NCBI GenBank assembly: GCA_963677755.1
Contig: OY782506.1
Coordinates: forward strand, 372,001-436,000
Source of the DNA: JAIOSF01 sp963677755
Lineage (GTDB): Bacteria; Campylobacterota; Campylobacteria; Campylobacterales; Arcobacteraceae
Reading direction: 5' to 3'
DNA: 64,000 nt
The stretch's first letter is position 1. Each line of letters opens with the position of its first letter. The notes beneath the pieces are model-generated. The model was not told the DNA's origin, did not search any database, and saw only the letters and a list, made by a program, of their open reading frames with translations. Of this stretch, positions 32,917-40,086 are shown one piece after another. A program made the translations under genes and the position numbers.

Positions 32917-33485
32917 TATTTTACCTTTGAAGGAACTTCGTATGTAAAGTAGTCCCTTATATATTCATATCCAGAGTAAAGTGTCAATGCAACAGCAAAC
33001 CATAATATTTCAGCACCATAAGGCCAATCCATTATTAAAAAACCTATTGCTATCATCTGTACTACAGTTTTAATTTTTCCAGCCATAGTTGAAGCCACAT
33101 CTTTCCCCTCACTAACAGCAACTACACGAAGTCCCGTGATGAAAAATTCTCGAGTAAGTATTAGAAATACAGCAAATGCACTAGCACGATCTAAGACTAT
33201 TAGCCCTATAAAACCAGCTAAAACCAACATTTTATCTGCAAGTGGGTCTAAAATTCCACCTAGCTTGGTCATTTGATTCCAGCTTCTTGCGATATATCCA
33301 TCAAAAAAATCTGTTACTGAAGCAATCACAAAAATTAATCCTGCAAAATAATCAAACCAACTAGGATGCCATCCTACAAAAATAGGGTTGTTTTGGTCTA
33401 TCATAAACCAAAGCATAAGTGGTGCTAAAACTATTCTAAGACCAGCTAGTAAATTTGGTAAGTTTAGGTTTTTTGAACTATTCAT
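32916..33485 (-). CDS. pgsA: CDP-diacylglycerol-glycerol-3-phosphate 3-phosphatidyltransferase
   Basis: The enzyme makes phosphatidylglycerol-phosphate, the committed step to phosphatidylglycerol and cardiolipin. The 189-residue membrane protein holds the CDP-alcohol phosphotransferase motif split as DFFDGYIARSW and GGILDPLADKML (D-G-x2-A-R-x8-G-x3-D-x3-D). It has about five membrane segments. It overlaps the SDR gene and rseP by 1 nt on each side, an operon conserved in Campylobacterota. Confidence 0.95.
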   Translation of the reverse strand: MNSSKNLNLPNLLAGLRIVLAPLMLWFMIDQNNPIFVGWHPSWFDYFAGLIFVIASVTDFFDGYIARSWNQMTKLGGILDPLADKMLVLAGFIGLIVLDRASAFAVFLILTREFFITGLRVVAVSEGKDVASTMAGKIKTVVQMIAIGFLIMDWPYGAEILWFAVALTLYSGYEYIRDYFTYEVPSKVK

Positions 33486-34252
33486 TACTTTTTAAAAGTT
33501 GTCCCACCATCAACAAGAAGAGTACTTCCAGTTATCCAACTAGCTTCATCGCTACATAAAAAATAACAAGCACTAGCCAAATCTTCTGGCTGTCCCATTC
33601 TTCCTAACGGAGATAGTTCTGCTGTTTTTGCTGCTACCTCTTCATAGTTTGTAAATGCTTTAAGTGCATCAGTATCAATAGGTCCACCACTTACAGCATT
33701 TACTCTAATATTCATAGAACCTAACTCTGTAGCTGCATATCTTACCATCGCTTCAACTGCCGCTTTATTTGTACCATGTCCAGCATAGTTCTCAATGTAT
33801 ACTAAATTTCCTGTAGAACTAAGACTTACCATCGCACCACCACCATTTTTCTCCATTCTTTTTGCAGCTTGTTGGCTACAACATACAAACGCATCAACGG
33901 TAGCTGTATAAATATTGTTTAAACCTCTTGGTTTGAGTTTCATATATTTTCCATATCCACCAACAACTGCACGACCATAAATCATTGCATTTGAGATAAA
34001 ATAATCAATAGTTTCAAAATCTTCATCAATTTTTGCAAATAACTCTTTTGCAGTTTCTGGTTCAAGTATATTGTATGGATAGTATCTAGCTTTTATACCA
34101 TAAGTTGCTTCTAAATCTTCAGCTATCTCTTTTGCTATTGCTTCATTAGAATTATAAGTAAAAGCTACATTAATACCCTCTTTAGCAAATCTATAAGCAC
34201 AAGCTTTTCCAATACCTTTTGTTGCCCCTGTAATCACAAGTGTTTTTGACAT
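33485..34252 (-). CDS. fabL: FabL-like enoyl-ACP reductase (SDR)
   Basis: The 255-residue short-chain dehydrogenase has the cofactor motif GATKGIG (9-15), catalytic Tyr156 and Lys163 (NYAGHGTNKAA), and a C-terminus reading VNAVSGGPIDTDALKAF then LSPLGRMGQPEDL. This last stretch matches FabL of Bacillus subtilis (VNAVSGGAIDTDALKHF), a NADPH-dependent enoyl-ACP reductase of fatty-acid synthesis, better than FabG. Campylobacterota such as Helicobacter are reported to have FabL-type enzymes. It is the first gene of the fabL-pgsA-rseP lipid-membrane operon. A FabG-type ketoreductase role cannot be fully excluded. Confidence 0.75.
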   Translation of the reverse strand: MSKTLVITGATKGIGKACAYRFAKEGINVAFTYNSNEAIAKEIAEDLEATYGIKARYYPYNILEPETAKELFAKIDEDFETIDYFISNAMIYGRAVVGGYGKYMKLKPRGLNNIYTATVDAFVCCSQQAAKRMEKNGGGAMVSLSSTGNLVYIENYAGHGTNKAAVEAMVRYAATELGSMNIRVNAVSGGPIDTDALKAFTNYEEVAAKTAELSPLGRMGQPEDLASACYFLCSDEASWITGSTLLVDGGTTFKK

Positions 34253-34337
34253 TAAATTTTCCTTCTATAAAAATAAATTGTATGATTTTTTTGGATTATA
34301 GCTAAAAAGTGATTAATATATTATGGTATAATTTGAA

Positions 34338-35696
34338 ATGAATAAAAACGAGCTTTTAACAAAAGATATAAATTCTCTTATCAAACAAATAGCAATCCCT
34401 TCAAGTATAGGAATGTTTTTTAATACCATGTACAATGTGGTAGATACATTTTATGTGGGACTTCTTTCTACTGTAGCTATTACTGCACTTTCTTATAGTT
34501 TTGTAGTATTTTTTATGCTTCTTTCTATTAGCTTTGGACTTTCATCTGCAATCACTGCACATGTGGGAAACTCTTTAGGGCGTTATAAAATTACATTGGC
34601 AAAAATATTTATCGCAAATGGGATTACATTTGTGAGTTTTGTAGCTCTGTTCCTTTGTGGTATTGGTTTTCTGTTTTTAGAAGATATTTTTATTTTGATG
34701 GGTGCAAAAGAAGAGGCATTACAATTAGCTTTAGATTATACATATGTGATACTTATAGGTGTAATACCTATGCTTATAGGACTAGGAGCAAATGCAGTAT
34801 TAATTGCAAGGGGAGATACAAAAAGTTATAGAAATACTTTAATATTTGGTTTTATTATGAACTTAGTTTTAGATCCATTATTTATGTATGGATATGGTGT
34901 AATACCAACTTTTGGATTTAAAGGTGTTGCGTATGCTACCGTATTTATTCAATTTATAACTTTTGGATATATTATGCTAAAACTTTATAAAACTACACTT
35001 TTTAATTTTGAAAATCTAAAATTATTTTTGCCAGATTGTCGAGTGTACAAAAAAATTCTTATACAAGCAGTACCTCAAAGTTTAAATATGTTTATTATGT
35101 CATTAGGAACTATGATTGTGATGTATTTTGTATCTCAATATGGTTATAAAAGTGTTGCTGCATTTGGAATAGGGTACAGAGTAGAACAGATAATTCTTTT
35201 ACCAATGTTGGGACTTAATGTTGCGGTTAGTTCAATTGTAGCAAATAATTATGGAGCTAAAAATTTTGATAGAATTTATGAAGTAATTGGAAAATCCTTG
35301 AAATATGGATATATTATGAGTGGTATGGGGGTTCTTTTTTTATTTTTATTTGGTGAATATATTATCATGATATTTGATAGAAATAGTGAAGTTGTCTCTA
35401 CAGCTTATATCTATGTAGTAATTGAGAGTTTTGTATTTTTTGCATATATCACAATATTTATTTCAAACTCAACCTTGCAAGGTATAAAGCAACCTTTTAT
35501 CATACCTTATATTAGTTTTTATAGACAGATTTTCATGCCCGTGATTATATTGTATTTTGTAGTTGATATTTTGAAATTAGATATTATTTTTGTATGGATT
35601 GTTGTAGGATTGATTATCTATAGTGCTGCTATTTTTATCTTTATTTATACTAAAAAGAAGTTACTTAACTTGGAGATGAAAACACTCCATAAATAG
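34338..35696 (+). CDS. MATE-family multidrug efflux transporter
   Basis: The 452-residue protein has twelve predicted membrane helices in two homologous halves with IPSSIGMFFNTMYNVVDTFYVGL in helix 1 (the MATE signature for this NorM/DinF-type branch) and AVPQSLNMFIMSLGTMIVMYFVS in the equivalent helix of the second half. MATE pumps export cationic compounds with sodium or proton antiport. It is oriented away from the fabL operon, with a TATAAT-like box (GGTATAATTTG) 15 nt upstream of the ATG, giving a very short leader. Substrate not predictable. Confidence 0.92.
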   Translation: MNKNELLTKDINSLIKQIAIPSSIGMFFNTMYNVVDTFYVGLLSTVAITALSYSFVVFFMLLSISFGLSSAITAHVGNSLGRYKITLAKIFIANGITFVSFVALFLCGIGFLFLEDIFILMGAKEEALQLALDYTYVILIGVIPMLIGLGANAVLIARGDTKSYRNTLIFGFIMNLVLDPLFMYGYGVIPTFGFKGVAYATVFIQFITFGYIMLKLYKTTLFNFENLKLFLPDCRVYKKILIQAVPQSLNMFIMSLGTMIVMYFVSQYGYKSVAAFGIGYRVEQIILLPMLGLNVAVSSIVANNYGAKNFDRIYEVIGKSLKYGYIMSGMGVLFLFLFGEYIIMIFDRNSEVVSTAYIYVVIESFVFFAYITIFISNSTLQGIKQPFIIPYISFYRQIFMPVIILYFVVDILKLDIIFVWIVVGLIIYSAAIFIFIYTKKKLLNLEMKTLHK

Positions 35697-35721
35697 TAAT
35701 AATTGTGTTAAAATAAATACA

Positions 35722-35746
35722 AAACCTAACATTATGTAGGTTTATT
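35722..35746 (+). terminator. weak hairpin terminator after the MATE gene
   Basis: AAACCTA / TAGGTTT (35722-35728 and 35737-35743) with an 8-nt loop, followed by a poor T-run (ATTACG). It stands 25 nt beyond the MATE stop. Function as a terminator is uncertain. Confidence 0.4.
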
Positions 35747-35931
35747 ACGATATTCACTTAATATACATACATAATGTACTATTATAGTCAAATATTCAAG
35801 AACATCTTATTTAAGGTGTTTGCCTCTGCTTTAATATACGACACTTTTAATATATGTTATTTGTTGATTTTTAGGCTATGTTGTATATAATGTATGTTTA
35901 ATAAAGATTTAGTTGTAAATAAGGAGTATAT

Positions 35932-36351
35932 TTGAAAGTTCTGGTTACTGGTTTGCTTTTGTTTGTTTGGTGCTATGCGAATGCAAAAGAAATGCATGCT
36001 TGGCAATGGATAAATGATAAAAATTTTAGTTCAAGTTATTCCAAGTTAATTGTAGGTCATTCGTTACCTGCTTGGGCAATAAACTTTGATGGACCAAGTG
36101 GTCTTAGTTATAAGTCAAAAATTTTAGATATAGAATATACTGTAGTTCATACTTGTAAATCAAATGATTGTGGCGATAAGAATCTCACAGTATTATATAG
36201 TGTTCAAGATAAATCATATGGGTTATTTAATGGCACTACTACATATTTTATGGGTGAACCTAGAAAAGATATAAAAGAAAAACTATTAGAGATACACCAA
36301 AGTTACTATAAAAATAGTAATTTAAAAAAACGTTTAAATAAAGACAACTAA
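35932..36351 (+). CDS. ivy: Ivy-type lysozyme inhibitor
   Basis: The 139-residue protein has a signal peptide (KVLVTGLLLFVWCYANA, cleavage near residue 18) and ends of the Ivy fold: the loop THTCKSNDC-like CKSNDCGDKNLTVL carries the two cysteines that form the inhibitory loop (CKPHDC in E. coli Ivy, which plugs the lysozyme active site), followed by SYGLFNGTTTYFMGEP and a C-terminal helix KDIKEKLLEIHQSYY. It would protect periplasmic peptidoglycan against C-type lysozyme or self-made lytic enzymes. Start is TTG with AAGGAG 5 nt before. Its TAA stop lies inside an attC-like site, so the gene may be a captured cassette. Confidence 0.8.
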   Translation: MKVLVTGLLLFVWCYANAKEMHAWQWINDKNFSSSYSKLIVGHSLPAWAINFDGPSGLSYKSKILDIEYTVVHTCKSNDCGDKNLTVLYSVQDKSYGLFNGTTTYFMGEPRKDIKEKLLEIHQSYYKNSNLKKRLNKDN

Positions 36352-36413
36352 CAAAACAGTGGAGCCAATAAATTACCCTGCGGCAATTCATCGGTTCATT
36401 TGAAACGTTATAT
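36346..36413 (+). other. attC-like integron recombination site
   Basis: A 68-bp imperfect inverted structure: the left core AACTAAC at 36346-36352 includes the TAA stop of the Ivy gene, the right core GTTATAT is at 36407-36413, TAAC pairs with GTTA, GAGCC at 36362-36366 pairs with GGTTC at 36393-36397 (one wobble), and an inner hairpin AATTACC-CTGC-GGCAATT forms the centre. Length, paired cores, mispaired arms and stop codon inside the left core are typical of gene-cassette attC sites. A similar core, GTTGTAT, at 35880-35886 could be the left boundary of a 527-bp cassette. No integrase gene is in the window. Confidence 0.55.
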
Positions 36414-36464
36414 TAAAGGATAATTGGAGTGGTCGCATTTTGCAACCGTAATTATTTGGAAATA

Positions 36465-36498
36465 AAAAAGGGAGAGTAAATATACTCTCCCTTTTTTT
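36465..36498 (-). terminator. rho-independent terminator of hrcA-grpE-dnaK
   Basis: GGGAGAGTA / TACTCTCCC (36470-36478 and 36483-36491), a perfect 9-bp stem with a 4-nt loop, extended by A/T pairs and T6 on the minus strand, 20 nt past the dnaK stop. Confidence 0.9.
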
Positions 36499-36517
36499 AT
36501 AGCTGTAAAGTTAAATA

Positions 36518-38413
36518 TTACTCAACTTCCGCGTCAATGATATCATCATCGTCTTTCTTTTTCTTAGCATCAGCAGCACCTGCACCTGCAGCACCAGCGT
36601 CACCACCTTCTTTTTTATACATAGCTTCAGCAAGTTTATGACTCACTTCAGTTAATGTTTTTAGTTTCTCTTCAATTTGTTCTTTTGAAGCATTTTCATC
36701 TTTTAAAGTTTCTTCTAAAGCAGCCGCAGCATCAACGATAGCTTTTTCTTCATCTTCACTTACTACACCTTTATTTTCTTCTAAAGATTTTTTAGTTGAG
36801 TGAAGCATAGCTTCTGCTTGGTTTTTAGTCTCTATTAACTCTTTTTTCTTCTCATCAGCTTCTTTGTTTGCTTCAGCTTCATTTACCATTTTTTCGATCT
36901 CATCATCACTTAATCCAGATGAACCAGAGATTGTAATTTTGTTCTCTTTTCCAGTACCTTTATCTTTTGCAGATACATTAAGTACACCATTTGCATCGAT
37001 ATCAAATGTTACTTCAATTTGAGGTACCCCTCTTGGCGCTGCTGGGATGTCAGATAGTTCAAATGTTCCAAGAACTTTATTATCCTTTGCGAACTCTCTT
37101 TCACCTTGACCAACCATAATTGAAACAGCTGGTTGATTATCTTGAGCTGTTGAGAAAACTTGAGATTTTTTAACTGGGATTGTTGTCCCTTTCTCAATAA
37201 GTTTAGTCATAACTCCACCTAAAGTTTCAATACCTAAAGATAGTGGTGTAACATCAAGTAAAAGTACATCTTTAACATCACCTGTTAAAACTCCACCTTG
37301 AATTGCTGCCCCTGCTGCAACAACTTCATCTGGGTTTACAGAGTTATTTAACTCTTTTCCAAAGTACTCTTTAACAACTTCTTGTGCTTTAGGGATTCTA
37401 GTAGATCCACCAACCATAATAACTTCATTTATTTCACCTGTATCAAGTCCAGCATCATTCATAGCTACTTTAATATGCTCTAATGTTTCAGCAACTAAAT
37501 CTTCAGTCATAGACTCAAATTTTGCACGACTAAGTGTTTTTACTAAGTGTTTTGGTCCTGTTGCATCTGCTGTTATAAATGGTAAATTAATCTCTGTTTC
37601 ATTTGTAGCACTTAACTCTTTTTTCGCTTTTTCAGCTTCATCTTTAAGTCTTTGGTGTGCCATTTTATCTTGTGTTAAATCAATTCCATTTTCAGTTTTA
37701 AACTCTTCTGCTAACCAATTGATGATTCTATTATCAAAATCATCTCCACCTAAGAATGCATTACCATCAGTTGAAAGAACTTCAAATGTACCATCACCAA
37801 TCTCTAAAACAGTAACATCAAATGTTCCCCCACCTAAATCGTAAACTACGACTTTCTCTTCACCTTTTTTATCTAAACCATAAGCTAGTGAAGCTGCTGT
37901 TGGTTCATTGATAATTCTTAGTACATTTAATCCAGCAATTGTTCCCGCTTCTTGTGTTGCTTTTCTTTGTGCATCATTAAAATATGCAGGTACAGTAATA
38001 ACTGCATCAGTTACATCTTGACCTAAATAAGACTCAGCATCTGATTTTAATTTTCCTAAAATTTTTGCAGAGATCTCTTGTGGTGTATAAACTTTACCAT
38101 CAATCTCAACAGCAGCAGCTCCATTTCTATTTACTATTTTGTATCCAACTTTATCCATTGCATCTTTTGCATGCTCTTCGTCCATCATTAGACCCATAAT
38201 TCTTTTAATAGAATAGATTGTTTTTTCTGGATTTGTTATCGCTTGTCTTTTTGCTGGATCACCAACTAAAACTTCACCTTTGTCTGTAAAAGCTACTACT
38301 GAAGGAGTTGTATTTTTACCTTCTTTATTTGCTATAATTTTTGCTGCTCCACCTTCGTAAACTGCTACACAACTATTTGTTGTTCCTAAGTCAATTCCTA
38401 TTGTTGCTCCCAT
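36518..38413 (-). CDS. dnaK: chaperone DnaK (Hsp70)
   Basis: The 631-residue Hsp70 has the nucleotide-binding domain signatures IGIDLGTTNSCVAVYEGG at the N-terminus, VYDLGGGTFDVTVLEIG and VIMVGGSTRIPKAQE, a hydrophobic linker DVLLLDVTPLSLGIETLGG, the substrate-binding domain, and a lid ending in alanine/glycine-rich GAAGAGAADAKKKK and the canonical DDDDIIDAEVE tail. It refolds proteins with GrpE and DnaJ (not in the window). It follows grpE by 74 nt in the heat-shock operon controlled by HrcA and ends just before a strong terminator. Confidence 0.99.
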   Translation of the reverse strand: MGATIGIDLGTTNSCVAVYEGGAAKIIANKEGKNTTPSVVAFTDKGEVLVGDPAKRQAITNPEKTIYSIKRIMGLMMDEEHAKDAMDKVGYKIVNRNGAAAVEIDGKVYTPQEISAKILGKLKSDAESYLGQDVTDAVITVPAYFNDAQRKATQEAGTIAGLNVLRIINEPTAASLAYGLDKKGEEKVVVYDLGGGTFDVTVLEIGDGTFEVLSTDGNAFLGGDDFDNRIINWLAEEFKTENGIDLTQDKMAHQRLKDEAEKAKKELSATNETEINLPFITADATGPKHLVKTLSRAKFESMTEDLVAETLEHIKVAMNDAGLDTGEINEVIMVGGSTRIPKAQEVVKEYFGKELNNSVNPDEVVAAGAAIQGGVLTGDVKDVLLLDVTPLSLGIETLGGVMTKLIEKGTTIPVKKSQVFSTAQDNQPAVSIMVGQGEREFAKDNKVLGTFELSDIPAAPRGVPQIEVTFDIDANGVLNVSAKDKGTGKENKITISGSSGLSDDEIEKMVNEAEANKEADEKKKELIETKNQAEAMLHSTKKSLEENKGVVSEDEEKAIVDAAAALEETLKDENASKEQIEEKLKTLTEVSHKLAEAMYKKEGGDAGAAGAGAADAKKKKDDDDIIDAEVE

Positions 38414-38487
38414 AATGTCATCCTTTTATTTTATTTATTAATTTTTATTTATATTTTGATATAGTTTATGGACTTTACGGTCACATC

Positions 38488-39084
38488 TTATTTGCTACAG
38501 ATACTTACCATTGCAGGTCTTAAAAGTCTATCTTTATACATATATCCTTTTTGCATCACTTGTACTATTTGTCCATTTTCATGGTTGTCACTTTGTACTT
38601 GCATTACAGCATTATGTACTTGTGGATCAAACTCATCTGTTTCAACTACACTTATATCATGTTTTTCAAATGTTGTCATAACACTTTTAATAGTAAGTTC
38701 AATTCCCTCTTTTAATTTTTCAATTAACTCATCACTGCTTCCCTCACTAGTTGCACTTTGTAAAGCCATCTCTAGTGTATCAATAGTTGAAAGTAAATCT
38801 TTTGCAAATTTTTCACTTGCATAATCAATCGCTTGATATTTTTCTTTTTCTAATCTTTTTTTAATATTATCAAAATCAGCATGTGTTCTTAAAAACTTAT
38901 CTTCAGCCTCTTGTGCTTTTGCTTCAGCAGCTTCAACTTTTGCTTCCATTTTTGCTTTAAATTCTTCATCTAAAGATGCGAATTTTTCACTCTCTTCAAC
39001 TTCTACATCTTCAATTGGAGTTTCTGTTGCTATATCTTCCTGCGTCTCTAGAATCTCTTCACTATTTTCTGTATTTTTGTCCAT
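38488..39084 (-). CDS. grpE: nucleotide exchange factor GrpE
   Basis: GrpE releases ADP from DnaK. Of 198 residues, the first 50 are acidic and disordered (NTENSEEILETQEDIATETP), then a long coiled coil (EFKAKMEAKVEAAEAKAQEAEDKFLRT is helical), and the signature beta-domain VETDEFDPQVHNAVMQV plus GYMYKDRLLRPAMVSI at the C-terminus. Its start overlaps the hrcA stop by 1 nt. Confidence 0.97.
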   Translation of the reverse strand: MDKNTENSEEILETQEDIATETPIEDVEVEESEKFASLDEEFKAKMEAKVEAAEAKAQEAEDKFLRTHADFDNIKKRLEKEKYQAIDYASEKFAKDLLSTIDTLEMALQSATSEGSSDELIEKLKEGIELTIKSVMTTFEKHDISVVETDEFDPQVHNAVMQVQSDNHENGQIVQVMQKGYMYKDRLLRPAMVSICSK

Positions 39085-39887
39085 TACATAATTCCTTTAT
39101 AAAAATATTCATAATCTTTTGATAATTCACCTAAAACTAACATTTTGTATTTTTTATTTTCGATAATTACATCGTGAGCTATACCCATATAGTTTTCTGG
39201 TAAAATTTGGTTTAATCCAAGTTCTCCTCGAAAATATATTCCATTTTCTAATTTATTCATCACTTTGCCAGTCAAAATTTTATTTATATATTTTTCTTCC
39301 AAATCATAATCAACACAAAGTCTTAAAAATTCTTTGATATTGATTACTTCAAAATCTTTATTAAAAAGATATTTATTGAGTTCTGCATATAAATCACTAG
39401 CTCCAACTTGTTTTGATACCTCTAAAATATTTAGAGCCTCAAGTCCACACATATCAGTTAAAAACCTATAAAGTGGATTGTTGTACTTAATAGTCATAGA
39501 AAATGAACTAAACTCTAATAATAAATAAAGGTTTTCTATATTTAAAACTCTATTTAAAACTTGTGTTTGTTGCTCTTTTAAAAATACTGTTACCCCAACT
39601 TGTTTTGATAAAATATTTAATCTTTGAAAGTCTACTTGACCAAGTTTTATATTCAATCTATTAGACCAATACTCTTTTAAGGCTTCAGTTGTTGGAGTTC
39701 GTCCACTACTTGAATGCTCTTGAGCAAGATAACCTTCCTCTCCAAGCTTTTTAAAGTATCCTCTAATTGTTGCAGGTGAGTAGGCTATATCATACATAGA
39801 TTTTAACTGCCCAGAACCTATAGGTTCAAGGTGTTCTATGTAAGCTCGTATAATAGAATCTAATAAAAACTCTTTTTTATCAATCAT
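39084..39887 (-). CDS. hrcA: heat-inducible repressor HrcA
   Basis: HrcA represses heat-shock genes by binding CIRCE and is stabilised by GroEL. The 267-residue protein is short for the family (about 340 in Bacillus), as in other Campylobacterota. It has the winged-helix N-terminus (LLDSIIRAYIEHLEPIGSGQLKS then SPATIRGYFKKLGEEGYLAQEHSSSGRTPT), a GAF-like middle and a C-terminal NYMGIAHDVIIENKKYKMLVLG segment. It is autoregulated: a CIRCE lies over its own promoter start 26 nt upstream. Confidence 0.95.
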   Translation of the reverse strand: MIDKKEFLLDSIIRAYIEHLEPIGSGQLKSMYDIAYSPATIRGYFKKLGEEGYLAQEHSSSGRTPTTEALKEYWSNRLNIKLGQVDFQRLNILSKQVGVTVFLKEQQTQVLNRVLNIENLYLLLEFSSFSMTIKYNNPLYRFLTDMCGLEALNILEVSKQVGASDLYAELNKYLFNKDFEVINIKEFLRLCVDYDLEEKYINKILTGKVMNKLENGIYFRGELGLNQILPENYMGIAHDVIIENKKYKMLVLGELSKDYEYFYKGIM

Positions 39888-39912
39888 TTATTTATAACCA
39901 TTTTTTATTAAT

Positions 39913-39939
39913 TTGGCACTTCAAATCTTTGAGTGCTAA
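39913..39939 (-). promoter_or_regulatory. CIRCE operator of hrcA
   Basis: TTGGCACTT-N9-GAGTGCTAA on the plus strand, read from the gene side as TTAGCACTC-N9-AAGTGCCAA, is the controlling inverted repeat of chaperone expression with two mismatches in one arm. It lies just downstream of the -10 box, over the likely transcription start, where HrcA binding would block initiation. Confidence 0.95.
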
Positions 39940-39943
39940 TAAA

Positions 39944-39972
39944 ATTATATCAAATGAGTGACTAAATGTCAA
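39944..39972 (-). promoter_or_regulatory. consensus sigma-70 promoter of hrcA
   Basis: Minus strand TTGACA (39972-39967), a 17-nt spacer, TATAAT (39949-39944): both hexamers match the sigma-70 consensus perfectly, which is rare in these AT-rich genomes where -35 boxes are normally unrecognisable. The start would fall at about 39937, inside CIRCE. Confidence 0.9.
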
Positions 39973-39997
39973 GTAATATAATTAAAAAAATAAAAAT

Positions 39998-40024
39998 TTA
40001 GCAAATAAATCAATAGAGTGCTAA
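39998..40024. promoter_or_regulatory. second, degenerate CIRCE-like element
   Basis: TTAGCAAAT-N9-GAGTGCTAA has one perfect arm and one arm matching CIRCE at 6 of 9 positions, with the exact 9-nt spacer. It lies 85 bp from the first CIRCE, upstream of the hrcA -35 box and about 50 bp upstream of the presumed start of the divergent bat operon, so it could serve either or both. Confidence 0.6.
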
Positions 40025-40061
40025 TTTTACTGCTTTTAATTTATTAAAAAAAGGGATATTT

Positions 40062-40067
40062 TATAAT
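40062..40067 (+). promoter_or_regulatory. candidate -10 box of the bat operon
   Basis: TATAAT 19 nt before the ATG at 40087, giving a leader of only about a dozen nucleotides without a recognisable Shine-Dalgarno. No -35 consensus. Confidence 0.5.
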
Positions 40068-40086
40068 CAATACTATACAATTACGT

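Noticed and set aside
36420..36462. A second attC next to the first one (imperfect hairpin ATAATT...AATTAT with GGT/ACC inside)
   Set aside because: It lacks recognisable core sites at its ends, so it is treated as an ordinary weak hairpin.
38468..38824. Plus-strand frame opposite grpE
   Set aside because: It is an antisense shadow of a well conserved gene and has no signal of expression; the same applies to plus-strand frames opposite amtB, argJ and hrcA-region genes.
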